A stretch of DNA of 64,000 nt from Staphylococcus hominis subsp. hominis (GTDB taxonomy: Bacteria > Bacillota > Bacilli > Staphylococcales > Staphylococcaceae): contig NZ_PPQE01000021.1 in assembly GCF_002901845.1 (NCBI RefSeq), forward strand, positions 1-64,000, in the 5' to 3' direction. Made by a program: the position numbers and the translations under genes. The notes beneath the pieces were generated by a model. It was not told the DNA's origin. It did no database searches and worked only from the letters and a program-made list of their open reading frames with translations. Positions 9,095-15,458 of the stretch are shown one piece after another; the first letter of the stretch is position 1; every line of letters begins with the position of its first letter.

Positions 9095-9122
9095 AAAAAT
9101 ATATTTAACTTGCTCGCATGCA

Positions 9123-10553
9123 TTATTTTTTATTTAAATAACTATTTGATAATGATTCTAGTGCTAATTTAAGATTCAACTCACTATCATCATAAAATTC
9201 TTTTCCTCTACAATTTTCTATTTTTTCCATTCTCACATTAGTATAACCTTTTGGTGTTTCTCCAGTTATATCTGAAATTAAAGCTACAAACATAAAACCA
9301 GATACCTTTTTCTCATGTTTATCATATTGATACATAGATACAGGCAGAGGCATATTATCGTTCTCATTTCTTTTAAGTATGTTCATTTCTTTATATAAAC
9401 TTTTATAGTAATTATTAATAATATCTATTACTGGTTCATATTCGTTACTATGCGCACAACCAAAGTCATATATTTCTTCATTATTCTTATTCTTTGTAAA
9501 TATAGCTACTGTATTATCTGAAATATTAATGCCAATTAAAACATAATGAACTTCAGTCATACGGTCGGTTGGAACTAAAGTATTTAATTGATATGCATCA
9601 GGAGTCTTTTCATTATCTTCTGAATGAATGTTAAATATTTCTTCTATTTCATCTATTACATTTATTTTACCACTTTGGACTAAAACTTTTTTTATAAATT
9701 CTGATAGCTTTAAATAGTTATTTTCTTCAATGTAATTATTCAAATAATAATTAAATTCTTTATTTTGAAATAAATCATCATCATATTCTATTAAATTTTT
9801 AAGCTCCCAATTTTCTTTTTTTGGTTTAAACCAGATAATCGGATATTTTCTGTTGTGCCATATTCCTTTCAAAGTAATTAATTTCATTACTCTAAAATTA
9901 TCATTAAGATCACTTTTATATGAATTAGATTTAGAAATATATTGTTCAATAAGATATACCATTTCCAAGCTAACAACTAACTGATTCTTATAACTATGTT
10001 TAGTTAATCTAAAACCCAAATCAATGTCAGGGCCCAAAAAGTCTCTAATCACTAATTTACTATTTGAAGAAAAATCCTTTGCTTGAGTTTTTATAATATA
10101 ATTTCTATTTTTATTATTACATTCTTTAATTTCATCTACCTTAGCTATAAATACAGTACCTTTTAAATAAATTAAACCTTTTGAATTTGGAAAACTATCT
10201 TCTAGAACTGATTGTACTATATTCATTACTTTATATAAATTAGGAGGTATTTCAATTAATTCATCTATATTATTTATTTTTAAAAATAATAATATTTCAT
10301 CTCCAATATATTTCCAAATTTTGAAATTTTCGTTAACTTCTGATTTAACATAATGATAAGTTCCTTCGTAAAATTTCTGAATAAGAATAGACCAATCAGT
10401 TTCAATACTTTTATATCTGGTAGAATCCACTAAATCAAATGAAACAAAAATGTAATTTCCTTCTAAACTTTCTTCTGATATTCTGTTTTCTAGTACTTTT
10501 TGATTGGTTAATTTTCTTATTTCCTCTGCTTTTTCTGGTTTATTTAAAAACAT
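9123..10553 (-). CDS. Class III nucleotide cyclase-like protein (Pycsar-type candidate)
   Basis: 476 residues. Residues 33-215 look like a class III cyclase domain: FVSFDLVDST puts the first metal Asp at 40, and WKYIGDEILLF puts the second at Asp85, the 45-residue spacing expected. GPDIDLGFRLTK (about 174-185) and LVVSLEMVYLIE follow as in the family. The C-terminal 240 residues are not recognised; one segment (TVAIFTKNK...YDFGCAHS) is faintly Nudix-like but has no Nudix box. It is the last gene of a three-gene operon and starts 14 bases inside the peptidase gene, with GAGG upstream. With the effector-like first gene this suggests a cCMP or cUMP signalling defence. AT-rich like the rest of the operon. 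Confidence 0.75.
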   Translation of the reverse strand: MFLNKPEKAEEIRKLTNQKVLENRISEESLEGNYIFVSFDLVDSTRYKSIETDWSILIQKFYEGTYHYVKSEVNENFKIWKYIGDEILLFLKINNIDELIEIPPNLYKVMNIVQSVLEDSFPNSKGLIYLKGTVFIAKVDEIKECNNKNRNYIIKTQAKDFSSNSKLVIRDFLGPDIDLGFRLTKHSYKNQLVVSLEMVYLIEQYISKSNSYKSDLNDNFRVMKLITLKGIWHNRKYPIIWFKPKKENWELKNLIEYDDDLFQNKEFNYYLNNYIEENNYLKLSEFIKKVLVQSGKINVIDEIEEIFNIHSEDNEKTPDAYQLNTLVPTDRMTEVHYVLIGINISDNTVAIFTKNKNNEEIYDFGCAHSNEYEPVIDIINNYYKSLYKEMNILKRNENDNMPLPVSMYQYDKHEKKVSGFMFVALISDITGETPKGYTNVRMEKIENCRGKEFYDDSELNLKLALESLSNSYLNKK

Positions 10554-11049
10554 TTAATTTTCGACCTCTATAAATCGCTGCCTGTTTTGAAACTTTAAAG
10601 TGTTCGGCAATTAATTCAGCATCATAAGAGCGTTTATCTTTGTCATACGCTTTATTTTGTACAAAACTCACATATTCATATTCAGGCATTAATAAATTAG
10701 CAGCAAATTCATTAGCTTCAATTTCTTCATTATTGTATTCTAAGCTTCTATAAAACACAGAATCTTTAAACTCTTTATCTTCATCACTAAAATGTAAAAA
10801 ATAATGGCCTAACTCATGAGCGATAGTAAATCTCCGCCTACCTTCATTATGATGATATTTTATAGTTATAATAGTATTATTATTATAATCTTTTTCAATT
10901 TTTCCTTCATATATTAATTCTGGATTTTCTTGTAATTGAATGTCTAAGATATTTAAAAGTTCATCTAGATCAATTGGAGTATCTTTAGGTAATTCGAAAG
11001 TATCATAAATTTTATCTACCGTTTCTTTTATTAATCTTTGCATAGTCAT
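10540..11049 (-). CDS. ImmA/IrrE family metallopeptidase
   Basis: 169 residues from ATG 11049 (MTMQRLIKE), which has GAGGTG seven bases upstream; an ATG at 11064 overlapping the previous stop is less well placed. The zinc site is complete: FTIAHELGHYFLH (HEXXH) and the downstream EIEANEFAANLLMP (third ligand Glu). The C-terminus (AEHFKVSKQAAIYRGRKL) is the usual short helical tail. Such peptidases cleave repressors (ImmR, DdrO) or act in defence and toxin-antitoxin systems. It is translationally coupled to genes on both sides and far from the island repressor, so a role in the operon is likelier than control of the island. Confidence 0.9.
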   Translation of the reverse strand: MTMQRLIKETVDKIYDTFELPKDTPIDLDELLNILDIQLQENPELIYEGKIEKDYNNNTIITIKYHHNEGRRRFTIAHELGHYFLHFSDEDKEFKDSVFYRSLEYNNEEIEANEFAANLLMPEYEYVSFVQNKAYDKDKRSYDAELIAEHFKVSKQAAIYRGRKLNVFK

Positions 11050-11060
11050 TAGTAAACACC

Positions 11061-11540
11061 TCATATAATTTCTAGAATTCCTTTTAATATCATTAGCAGT
11101 ATAAATATTATCGTGCTACGTGCTAATATTTTATGTTTTCTTGTAGTGATTTGAGATAAAGCATGAATTTGTCTTATGTAATATTCTTCCCAATTTTCAA
11201 CATTTAATAACTTTTTATTAAAATCTTCTATAGAAAAGTTATTAATATCCTTATAGTATAAAAAATTTCCAGTGTTTTTACGAAACGTATTAAGAATACT
11301 AGAAACGTTTGCTATTAACACTATAACTACAATACAATATATTATTAACAAAAACGTATCTGAATTATGAAAGTTTAAATTTTTAAGTTTAAAAATTTTA
11401 AATCCAACAGTTATCATTAAACCTATAAGAAATACAATCTTTGCTTCTAAAAACTTTAACCAATTCGATGTATCGTCAAGTAGCTTTTTTATTTCATCTA
11501 TTTTCTCTTTATTTTCCACTTTAGAATTTTCATTACTCAC
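11061..11540 (-). CDS. Three-helix membrane protein resembling Pycsar TM effectors (DUF5706/PycTM type)
   Basis: 159 residues with a GTG start at 11540 after GAGGT. Order of parts: charged N-terminal helix 1-28, transmembrane helices at about 34-50 and 62-80, a cytosolic segment with FLYYKDINNFS (93-103) and YIRQIHALSQITTRKHK (121-137), and a C-terminal transmembrane helix 141-158. This layout and the YYKDI and QI..LS.IT..K signatures resemble the PycTM effectors that damage the membrane when bound by cCMP or cUMP. It opens the operon and shares ATGA with the peptidase frame. The family assignment is from memory and pattern. Confidence 0.7.
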   Translation of the reverse strand: MSNENSKVENKEKIDEIKKLLDDTSNWLKFLEAKIVFLIGLMITVGFKIFKLKNLNFHNSDTFLLIIYCIVVIVLIANVSSILNTFRKNTGNFLYYKDINNFSIEDFNKKLLNVENWEEYYIRQIHALSQITTRKHKILARSTIIFILLMILKGILEII

Positions 11541-11686
11541 AGTTTTTACCTCTAATTTTATATAGCTTTTTATTAATTATATTATTATTGGTTTTAAATC
11601 GAAAGTTTTTTAATATTAATTTTTTAAACCACATTGCTAAATCGACAAGCTGGTCAATACACAGTCTTTCTTTATTAGCAACAAAA

Positions 11687-11941
11687 TTAATCCTCATCTT
11701 CTTTATTGGAAGAGAATAAATTTATTAAAAAGACAATAAATCCTATTATAAAACCTAAAATAATCAATCCATTTAATGCCTTGTTATCAAAGATATTAAT
11801 TATTCCTAGATTACCTAAATATTTCCAAAATTTATTGTAACCAATATTCAGATCTAAAATGTTTAAAACAATAGCGATTGCAATAGCAATTATAAATATA
11901 GTTAATCCTTCTTTAATGCCTTCAATTACTTTTTTACTCAT
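11687..11941 (-). CDS. Two-helix small membrane protein of unknown function
   Basis: 84 residues from ATG 11941 (MSKKVIEGIKEG), preceded by AAGGGA ten bases upstream. Two hydrophobic helices lie at about 13-32 (LTIFIIAIAIAIVLNILDL) and 55-73, with an acidic SSNKEDED tail. It follows the Cse60-like gene by 23 bases and precedes the defence-like operon by about 146 bases. I do not recognise the family. It could be cargo linked to the operon or a normal island gene. Confidence 0.6.
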   Translation of the reverse strand: MSKKVIEGIKEGLTIFIIAIAIAIVLNILDLNIGYNKFWKYLGNLGIINIFDNKALNGLIILGFIIGFIVFLINLFSSNKEDED

Positions 11942-11964
11942 TTTGATAATTTCCCTTAGCCTTT

Positions 11965-12126
11965 TTATTTGTATATAACTGTTGCTGATATGTATAACCA
12001 ATTGGAAGAGGTTTTTATTTCAATTACTTCTATATCTTCTCTATTCGTGAACTCATTAACTTTTTCATCTAAAGTTTTAGTATTAAAAGTAGCAAATGTT
12101 TTTATTTTAATATTTTTATTATTCAT
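11965..12126 (-). CDS. Small Cse60-like (DUF2758-type) protein
   Basis: 53 residues; AAGGAG lies ten bases before ATG 12126. The pattern KIKTFATFNTKTLDEKVNEF then EDIEVIEIKTSS and a C-terminal YISATVIYK matches my memory of the small Cse60 family (VKVF...LE..VN.FL...I..IK...A.VIY). Biochemical function is unknown; family members are common on staphylococcal phages and islands. It is followed closely by the two-helix membrane protein gene. Confidence 0.6.
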   Translation of the reverse strand: MNNKNIKIKTFATFNTKTLDEKVNEFTNREDIEVIEIKTSSNWLYISATVIYK

Positions 12127-12262
12127 TTTTTACTAACTCCTTTTCATTTATCTAATACTATTTTATATAAATTTGATGATTTTTATAACCTTATTTATGA
12201 GTTCTTCCTACTATGTTAAATCTTTTTTTTACTTTTAACGTAAATAATATGACTTGTTCGTT

Positions 12263-12297
12263 AAAAGATGTAGTCCCAGTTTAGAGCTACATCTTTT
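12263..12297. terminator. Bidirectional hairpin terminator
   Basis: A perfect 11-bp stem (AAAAGATGTAG/CTACATCTTTT) with a 13-nt loop. T runs occur on both strands. It separates the gene pair at 11687-12126 from the structured non-coding region to the right. The bases between 12127 and 12262 are AT-rich promoter DNA. Confidence 0.65.
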
Positions 12298-12334
12298 TAT
12301 CTATCGAAGCGGTTGCTATATTAACTTACCTAAC

Positions 12335-12558
12335 GTCGCAAGTTGCGACACATGGGGGAACGTTTTGTTCACTCATCTATGGGGTAGCGTTTCACGACCC
12401 CATGAATAAAGGGATAACGTTTCGTTCAGTCCTTATTTAGATCAACTAATAAAGGGCGTCGTGTTTCCCTCCCCCCCTTTTATACATGACTGAACGAATT
12501 GTTCAGTCAGCTACCGTCACGAATGGTTACGTTAGTATAATACAAACGTAATTGTATT
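12335..12558. repeat. Hairpin array A: eight consecutive small inverted repeats
   Basis: Consecutive imperfect palindromes with unrelated stems: GTCGC/GCGAC (12335-12349), ATGGGGGAAC/GTTCACTCAT (12352-12376), ATGGGGT/ACCCCAT (12379-12403), AATAAAGG..AACG paired to CGTT..CCTTATT (12405-12437), ATAAAGGG/CCCTTTTAT (about 12449-12483), TGACTGAAC/GTTCAGTCA (12487-12509), CTACCGTCAC/GTTACGTTAG (12511-12535) and AATACAA/TTGTATT (12539-12558). There is little space between them and no open frame. Several loops hold GTTT or GAAT. Confidence 0.75.
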
Positions 12559-12603
12559 AATTGAAGCGGCTGTATGTTAATATAAGTTATAGATAACATT
12601 ACT

Positions 12604-12965
12604 TTCATTGAACTTAGTCTTACTAGTCATGTACTAGTGAGACTTTTTCGCATACAAAAAGGGGCGTTACGCCCCTAAAGAGTTATGCTATTTATGAAAG
12701 CTTTTAAAGTGTCGAGATTGCCTAAACATACAGTATTTTCATTGGAGAAGAAATACTTAATGGAAAGGAAAGAATCGCCAGTTAGACAATCTCAATTATT
12801 ATTATTACACACTAATTTTTATTTAGCCACACTATTATAATAAAAATCATTAGTTTGTATGTAATAAAGTAATAAAAACGTTTCACTCCTTACTTCTCAT
12901 ATACACTCTCACTTACTCTGTCATGAGCTAAGCTGAGAGTGCTTTTTTACGCAAAAAAGAAGCTA
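12604..12965 (+). repeat. Duplicated structured non-coding block, copy 2 (inside the island)
   Basis: Same order as 8368-8822: plus-strand terminator (12617-12648), AGGGGCGT/ACGCCCCT minus-strand terminator (12660-12676), long-range inverted repeat GAGATTGCCTAA/TTAGACAATCTC (12714-12725 and 12782-12793), AT-rich stretch, and plus-strand terminator CACTCTCA/TGAGAGTG with T6 (12904-12947). The sequence has drifted but the pairings are kept. Position and order point to a plus-strand non-coding RNA of about 250-300 nt. Confidence 0.7.
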
Positions 12966-13048
12966 ACCAATTAAGGTTAGCCCCATTGTAGTTGAGATAG
13001 AGTAAAAACTCTATATGTACGTAAAGAAGTTAGAGGTATTAAACCTCT
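12953..13048 (-). ncRNA. Small RNA candidate C
   Basis: Minus-strand promoter TAGACA (13077-13082), 16 bases, GATAAT (13055-13060). The predicted 96-nt RNA has a 5' hairpin AGAGG/CCTCT, a second hairpin ATAGAGT/ACTCTAT, and a terminator GGTTAGC/GCTAACC (12962-12981) with a U tract. The promoter shares the TTGTAGACAA block with the candidates at 13088-13182 and 6994-7113. No open frame. Confidence 0.5.
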
Positions 13049-13087
13049 TTTGCTATTATCTCATTATTTATATATTTGTCTACAATA

Positions 13088-13182
13088 AAATAAAAAGCTA
13101 TGCCCAATGGACATAGCCAAGAAAAAATGACTCACATATAGAAAAATATAATATAGAAGTGCTTCATAAGGGAACAACTTCT
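13088..13182 (-). ncRNA. Small RNA candidate B with UUCCC loop
   Basis: Minus-strand promoter TAGACA (13213-13218), 18 bases, TATAAT (13189-13194). The RNA would begin with hairpin AGAAGT/ACTTCT (13155-13182) whose loop holds UUCCCUUA, as in the candidate at 6994-7113. It ends at terminator GCTATG...CATAGC (13097-13117) with a U tract. Length is about 95 nt. The UUCCCUU loop is complementary to ribosome binding sites. Confidence 0.6.
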
Positions 13183-13254
13183 AATGTCATTATACGCATT
13201 AAATTTATTCATTGTCTACAACTTTTACAGTATCTATAAAATATTTACAATTCT

Positions 13255-13753
13255 CGTTCCCAATATTTAGGGAATGAAATTTACTACTAGATCATTATGT
13301 TGCTGCGTACTCAATTTAGGTACGTAGATAATCTATATATAGCTCCGTAGCCATTTTGACTACGCAGAGAAGCCACAAACGGCTTTTCTGAGATACTAAA
13401 CTAGTACTTCAGATTAGATAACCAACATTTCGGTTTTCTAATTATATTCTATTGAGCCGACATTTCGGCTGTATTCGTCTTAATTTAGAGAACGAATATT
13501 TTCGTTTTCTAATGCACTAATTTAGTGCGTCAGCTATTGAATTGATTAATAAGCTTATATTTAAATCACTGATACGCTAACTTGTCGTATCAGCTTTTAG
13601 AAGCGGAATACAACTTTCAATATATTCACTTAGCCCAAATTTGGTTTCAGTAAATGTACTTATATTACTAAGCTCACATTTGAGCCGAGTAAAAGTTAAT
13701 ATCCCCAAATTTGATGATATTAAAGGGTAGCCCTAATTTGGGACATCCCTTTT
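13255..13753. repeat. Hairpin array B: about 16 small hairpins with ATTT-containing loops
   Basis: Examples with arms and loop: CGTTCCC/GGGAATG, AATATTTA (13255-13276); CTGCGTAC/GTACGTAG, TCAATTTAG (13303-13327); CTCCGTAG/CTACGCAG, CCATTTTGA (13343-13367); ATTAGATAACC/GGTTTTCTAAT, AACATTTC (13413-13442); AGCCG/CGGCT, ACATTT (13455-13470); TTAGAGAACGA/TCGTTTTCTAA, ATATTT (13485-13512); GCACTA/TAGTGC (13514-13528); CTGATACG/CGTATCAG (13569-13593); TTACTAAGCTC/GAGCCGAGTAA, ACATTT (13665-13692); TTAATATC/GATATTAA (13696-13723); AAAGGG..GCCC/GGG..CCCTTT, TAATTT (13722-13752). Stems are all different; many loops keep ATTT. No open frame. DNA from 13754 to 13850 holds one more short hairpin (GACT/AGTC with T5 near 13800) and nothing else I recognise. 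Confidence 0.8.
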
Positions 13754-13850
13754 GTCTAATCAAACCACTTCCCTATTTTAAAGCACTGCTTACAGGTGGA
13801 CTTTTAAGTCTTTTTGTAACTTTATGAAATGTAAAGTTTTGACAAGTTAT

Positions 13851-13925
13851 AAACAAAAAGACTGCACCCAACGGATACAGTCATTTTAAAGGATACTCGA
13901 TTTTGAGTAGTAAATTTTAGTAGCT
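13851..13925 (-). ncRNA. Small RNA candidate D
   Basis: Minus-strand promoter TTTACA (13955-13960), 17 bases, GATAAT (13932-13937). The predicted RNA of about 75 nt has hairpin TACTC/GAGTA and a terminator GACTG/CAGTC (13860-13882) followed by a U-rich tract. No open frame with a ribosome binding site. Confidence 0.45.
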
Positions 13926-14113
13926 ACGGTTATTATCTTATAAAAGGCTCTAAATGTAAATAGAAAACGCTTACTTTTATATTTATAAAAAATTATACGT
14001 CATATTTACATTTCTTTTTCAACTCTGTATTATTTCTATATAGTATCAAGACAAGAAGAAACTCGTTTTCAACTCGTTTCAAAAACCACAAAAAACAAGG
14101 AGAAAAATATCTT

Positions 14114-14314
14114 ATGATAATTACAATTTTATTATTAGTATTAATCGTTAATTTACTAGAAGCCCTATACTTAAGCATAAAGTGCTGGGAGTTGAAAAAA
14201 AGAAATGCGGCAGATAAAGAATACAAAAAAATGGTAGACAAAGTAGCGCCATTGATGTGGGTAACTCTCGTTATATCAATAATTGTATTGGTTATATCAT
14301 GGATTATTAGCTAA
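14114..14314 (+). CDS. Small two-helix membrane protein
   Basis: 66 residues. AAGGAG stands eleven bases before ATG 14114. Transmembrane helix 1 is residues 2-21 (IITILLLVLIVNLLEALYLS), a charged middle (KKRNAADKEYKKMVDKV) follows, and helix 2 is about 47-65. I do not recognise the family. It is one of few plus-strand genes in the left half of the island; an overlapping minus-strand frame (13993-14241) has no ribosome binding site and is discounted. Confidence 0.6.
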   Translation: MIITILLLVLIVNLLEALYLSIKCWELKKRNAADKEYKKMVDKVAPLMWVTLVISIIVLVISWIIS

Positions 14315-14354
14315 TTTTAAAAGCATAACGAAATTAATGCTTTATTCCAATTGC

Positions 14355-14480
14355 TTTATTGACGTTGAGCCTCGGAACCCTTAACAAACCCAAAACTTGT
14401 CGAATGGTCGGCTTAATAGCTCACGCTATGTCAACATTCGTCAACAAGTTTAGTTAAAGGTTCTTCTCAACATCAATAAA
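14355..14480. repeat. 126-nt multi-arm inverted repeat, possible single-strand origin or transfer site
   Basis: Outer arms TTTATTGACGTTGAG (14355-14369) and CTCAACATCAATAAA (14466-14480) pair at 14 of 15 positions. Next come GAACCCTTAAC (14375-14385) with GTTAAAGGTTC (14453-14463), then AAACTTGT/ACAAGTTT and CGAATG/CATTCG. The apex has a small hairpin ATAGC/GCTAT (14416-14429). On the minus strand the apex reads ATAGCGTGAGCTAT, including TAGCGT, the CS-6 hexamer of rolling-circle plasmid single-strand origins. The role is inference. Confidence 0.65.
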
Positions 14481-14503
14481 TTTTCTCGGCACAACTACGT
14501 GTT

Positions 14504-14602
14504 CTACCTCTTTTTATTCTTCTTATTTTTTTCATTTACAGAAATTATAATTGGTAACAGAACACAACAAATAGAAATTATCAAAAACAAACTAAGATTC
14601 AT
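14504..14602 (-). CDS. 32-residue single-helix membrane peptide
   Basis: AAGGAG lies seven bases before ATG 14602. The peptide starts MNLSLFLIISICCVLL, continues as one hydrophobic helix to about residue 22, and ends in a strongly basic tail (EKNKKNKKR). This is the shape of type I toxin peptides or small phage membrane peptides. I do not recognise a family and no antisense RNA gene is certain. It is between the long inverted repeat and the terS genes. Confidence 0.5.
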   Translation of the reverse strand: MNLSLFLIISICCVLLPIIISVNEKNKKNKKR

Positions 14603-14842
14603 AAAAAAACTCCTTTTTTAAAATATTTTATTACAAGAGTTATTAAATTTTAAATACCCTTATTTGCAATTTTAAGATACTTTTTAGAGCATTTAGAGAG
14701 TTTCATATATATTTTTATTTAATGGCTCTTAAAAAGCAAATAAAAGCTAATTTTAAAAATCAGAAAAAACAAACCTTTACTTTAGATACTAACAAATTAA
14801 ACTCTTTTTTATGAGGAATAGCTTTGATTACATAAAAAAAGA
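14603..14842. other. AT-rich non-coding stretch
   Basis: About 240 bases with no open frame. A loose inverted repeat (TTTTTAGAGC near 14680 against GCTCTTAAAAA near 14732) is present. The left arm starts like the repressor-site motif ACTTTTTAGA, but only ten bases fit, so I do not call an operator. Confidence 0.4.
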
Positions 14843-14921
14843 CCAGATGAATTAACATCTGGTAACCGGGATTTCACCGGGAACGAGCTACTTGTTAAAG
14901 TAGAAAGCGGGATTTCACCGC
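14843..14921 (-). terminator. terS terminator followed by hairpins with identical GATTTCA loops (array C)
   Basis: The hairpin CCAGATG/CATCTGG (14843-14862) has a T7 tract on the minus strand and would end the terS operon. Immediately beside it are CCGG-GATTTCA-CCGG (14866-14880), CTACTT/AAGTAG (14888-14903) and GCGG-GATTTCA-CCGC (14907-14921). Two hairpins share the same loop with different, compensating stems, as in array B. Confidence 0.7.
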
Positions 14922-15005
14922 GAATTATTATATTAAATATACCAGATATTACTTTTAAATTAAACTTTTTATAAACCTAATCTTTGTTTGCTTATCAATT
15001 TCTCC

Positions 15006-15434
15006 TTAATCCTCTTCTGGCACATCATCAATAAATATTGGTGTAGTAATTTCTACCTCTTGCTTATCCGTCCACATGCGATAACGTTTGCCTAATAACT
15101 CTGCTGCTTTTATTCTGTCTTTGGCACTAGGTTGTATTGTTTGGATTTCTTGCATACCGTCGCCCACATATACCAATATTTCTTCTTTTTCTTCCGCTCT
15201 AAGCACTCGTGTTAAATAACGCATGATCTCATCAGCTTCTGCTATACTTTCTTTTTGAATAATTTCTAAATTGTCATCTATATATTGATTTATTCCGACA
15301 TTTTCCAACATCTTATGGCTTCTAGCCTTTGCATACTTTTCGCTATAACCCGCATTTACTGCCGATTGATAAGCGTTTCCAGTTCGAATGTACTCATCTG
15401 CGAATTGTTTTTGTTTTAGCGTTAATGACTTCAT
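15006..15434 (-). CDS. terS: Terminase small subunit (island TerS)
   Basis: 142 residues. The N-terminal domain (LTLKQKQFADEYIRTGNAYQ...AVNAGYSEKYAKAR) is the helix-turn-helix of the Terminase_2 small-subunit family. The C-terminal part (PSAKDRIKAAELLGKRYRMW) is also typical and would mediate oligomer and large-subunit contact. In PICIs this protein replaces the helper phage TerS so that island DNA is packaged. No large subunit is encoded here. It is the last gene of the long minus-strand operon and has a close paralogue just upstream. Confidence 0.93.
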   Translation of the reverse strand: MKSLTLKQKQFADEYIRTGNAYQSAVNAGYSEKYAKARSHKMLENVGINQYIDDNLEIIQKESIAEADEIMRYLTRVLRAEEKEEILVYVGDGMQEIQTIQPSAKDRIKAAELLGKRYRMWTDKQEVEITTPIFIDDVPEED

Positions 15435-15458
15435 TTTATCCCTCCTAACAATTATTGC

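Noticed and set aside
13255-13753. CRISPR array or integron attC cassettes
   Set aside because: There are no identical direct repeats with regular spacers and no cas genes; stems are all different. attC sites would need conserved end boxes and captured frames, which are absent.
13993-14241. Minus-strand 82-codon frame opposite the small membrane protein
   Set aside because: No ribosome binding site; the plus-strand frame at 14114 has AAGGAG and a better membrane-protein pattern.
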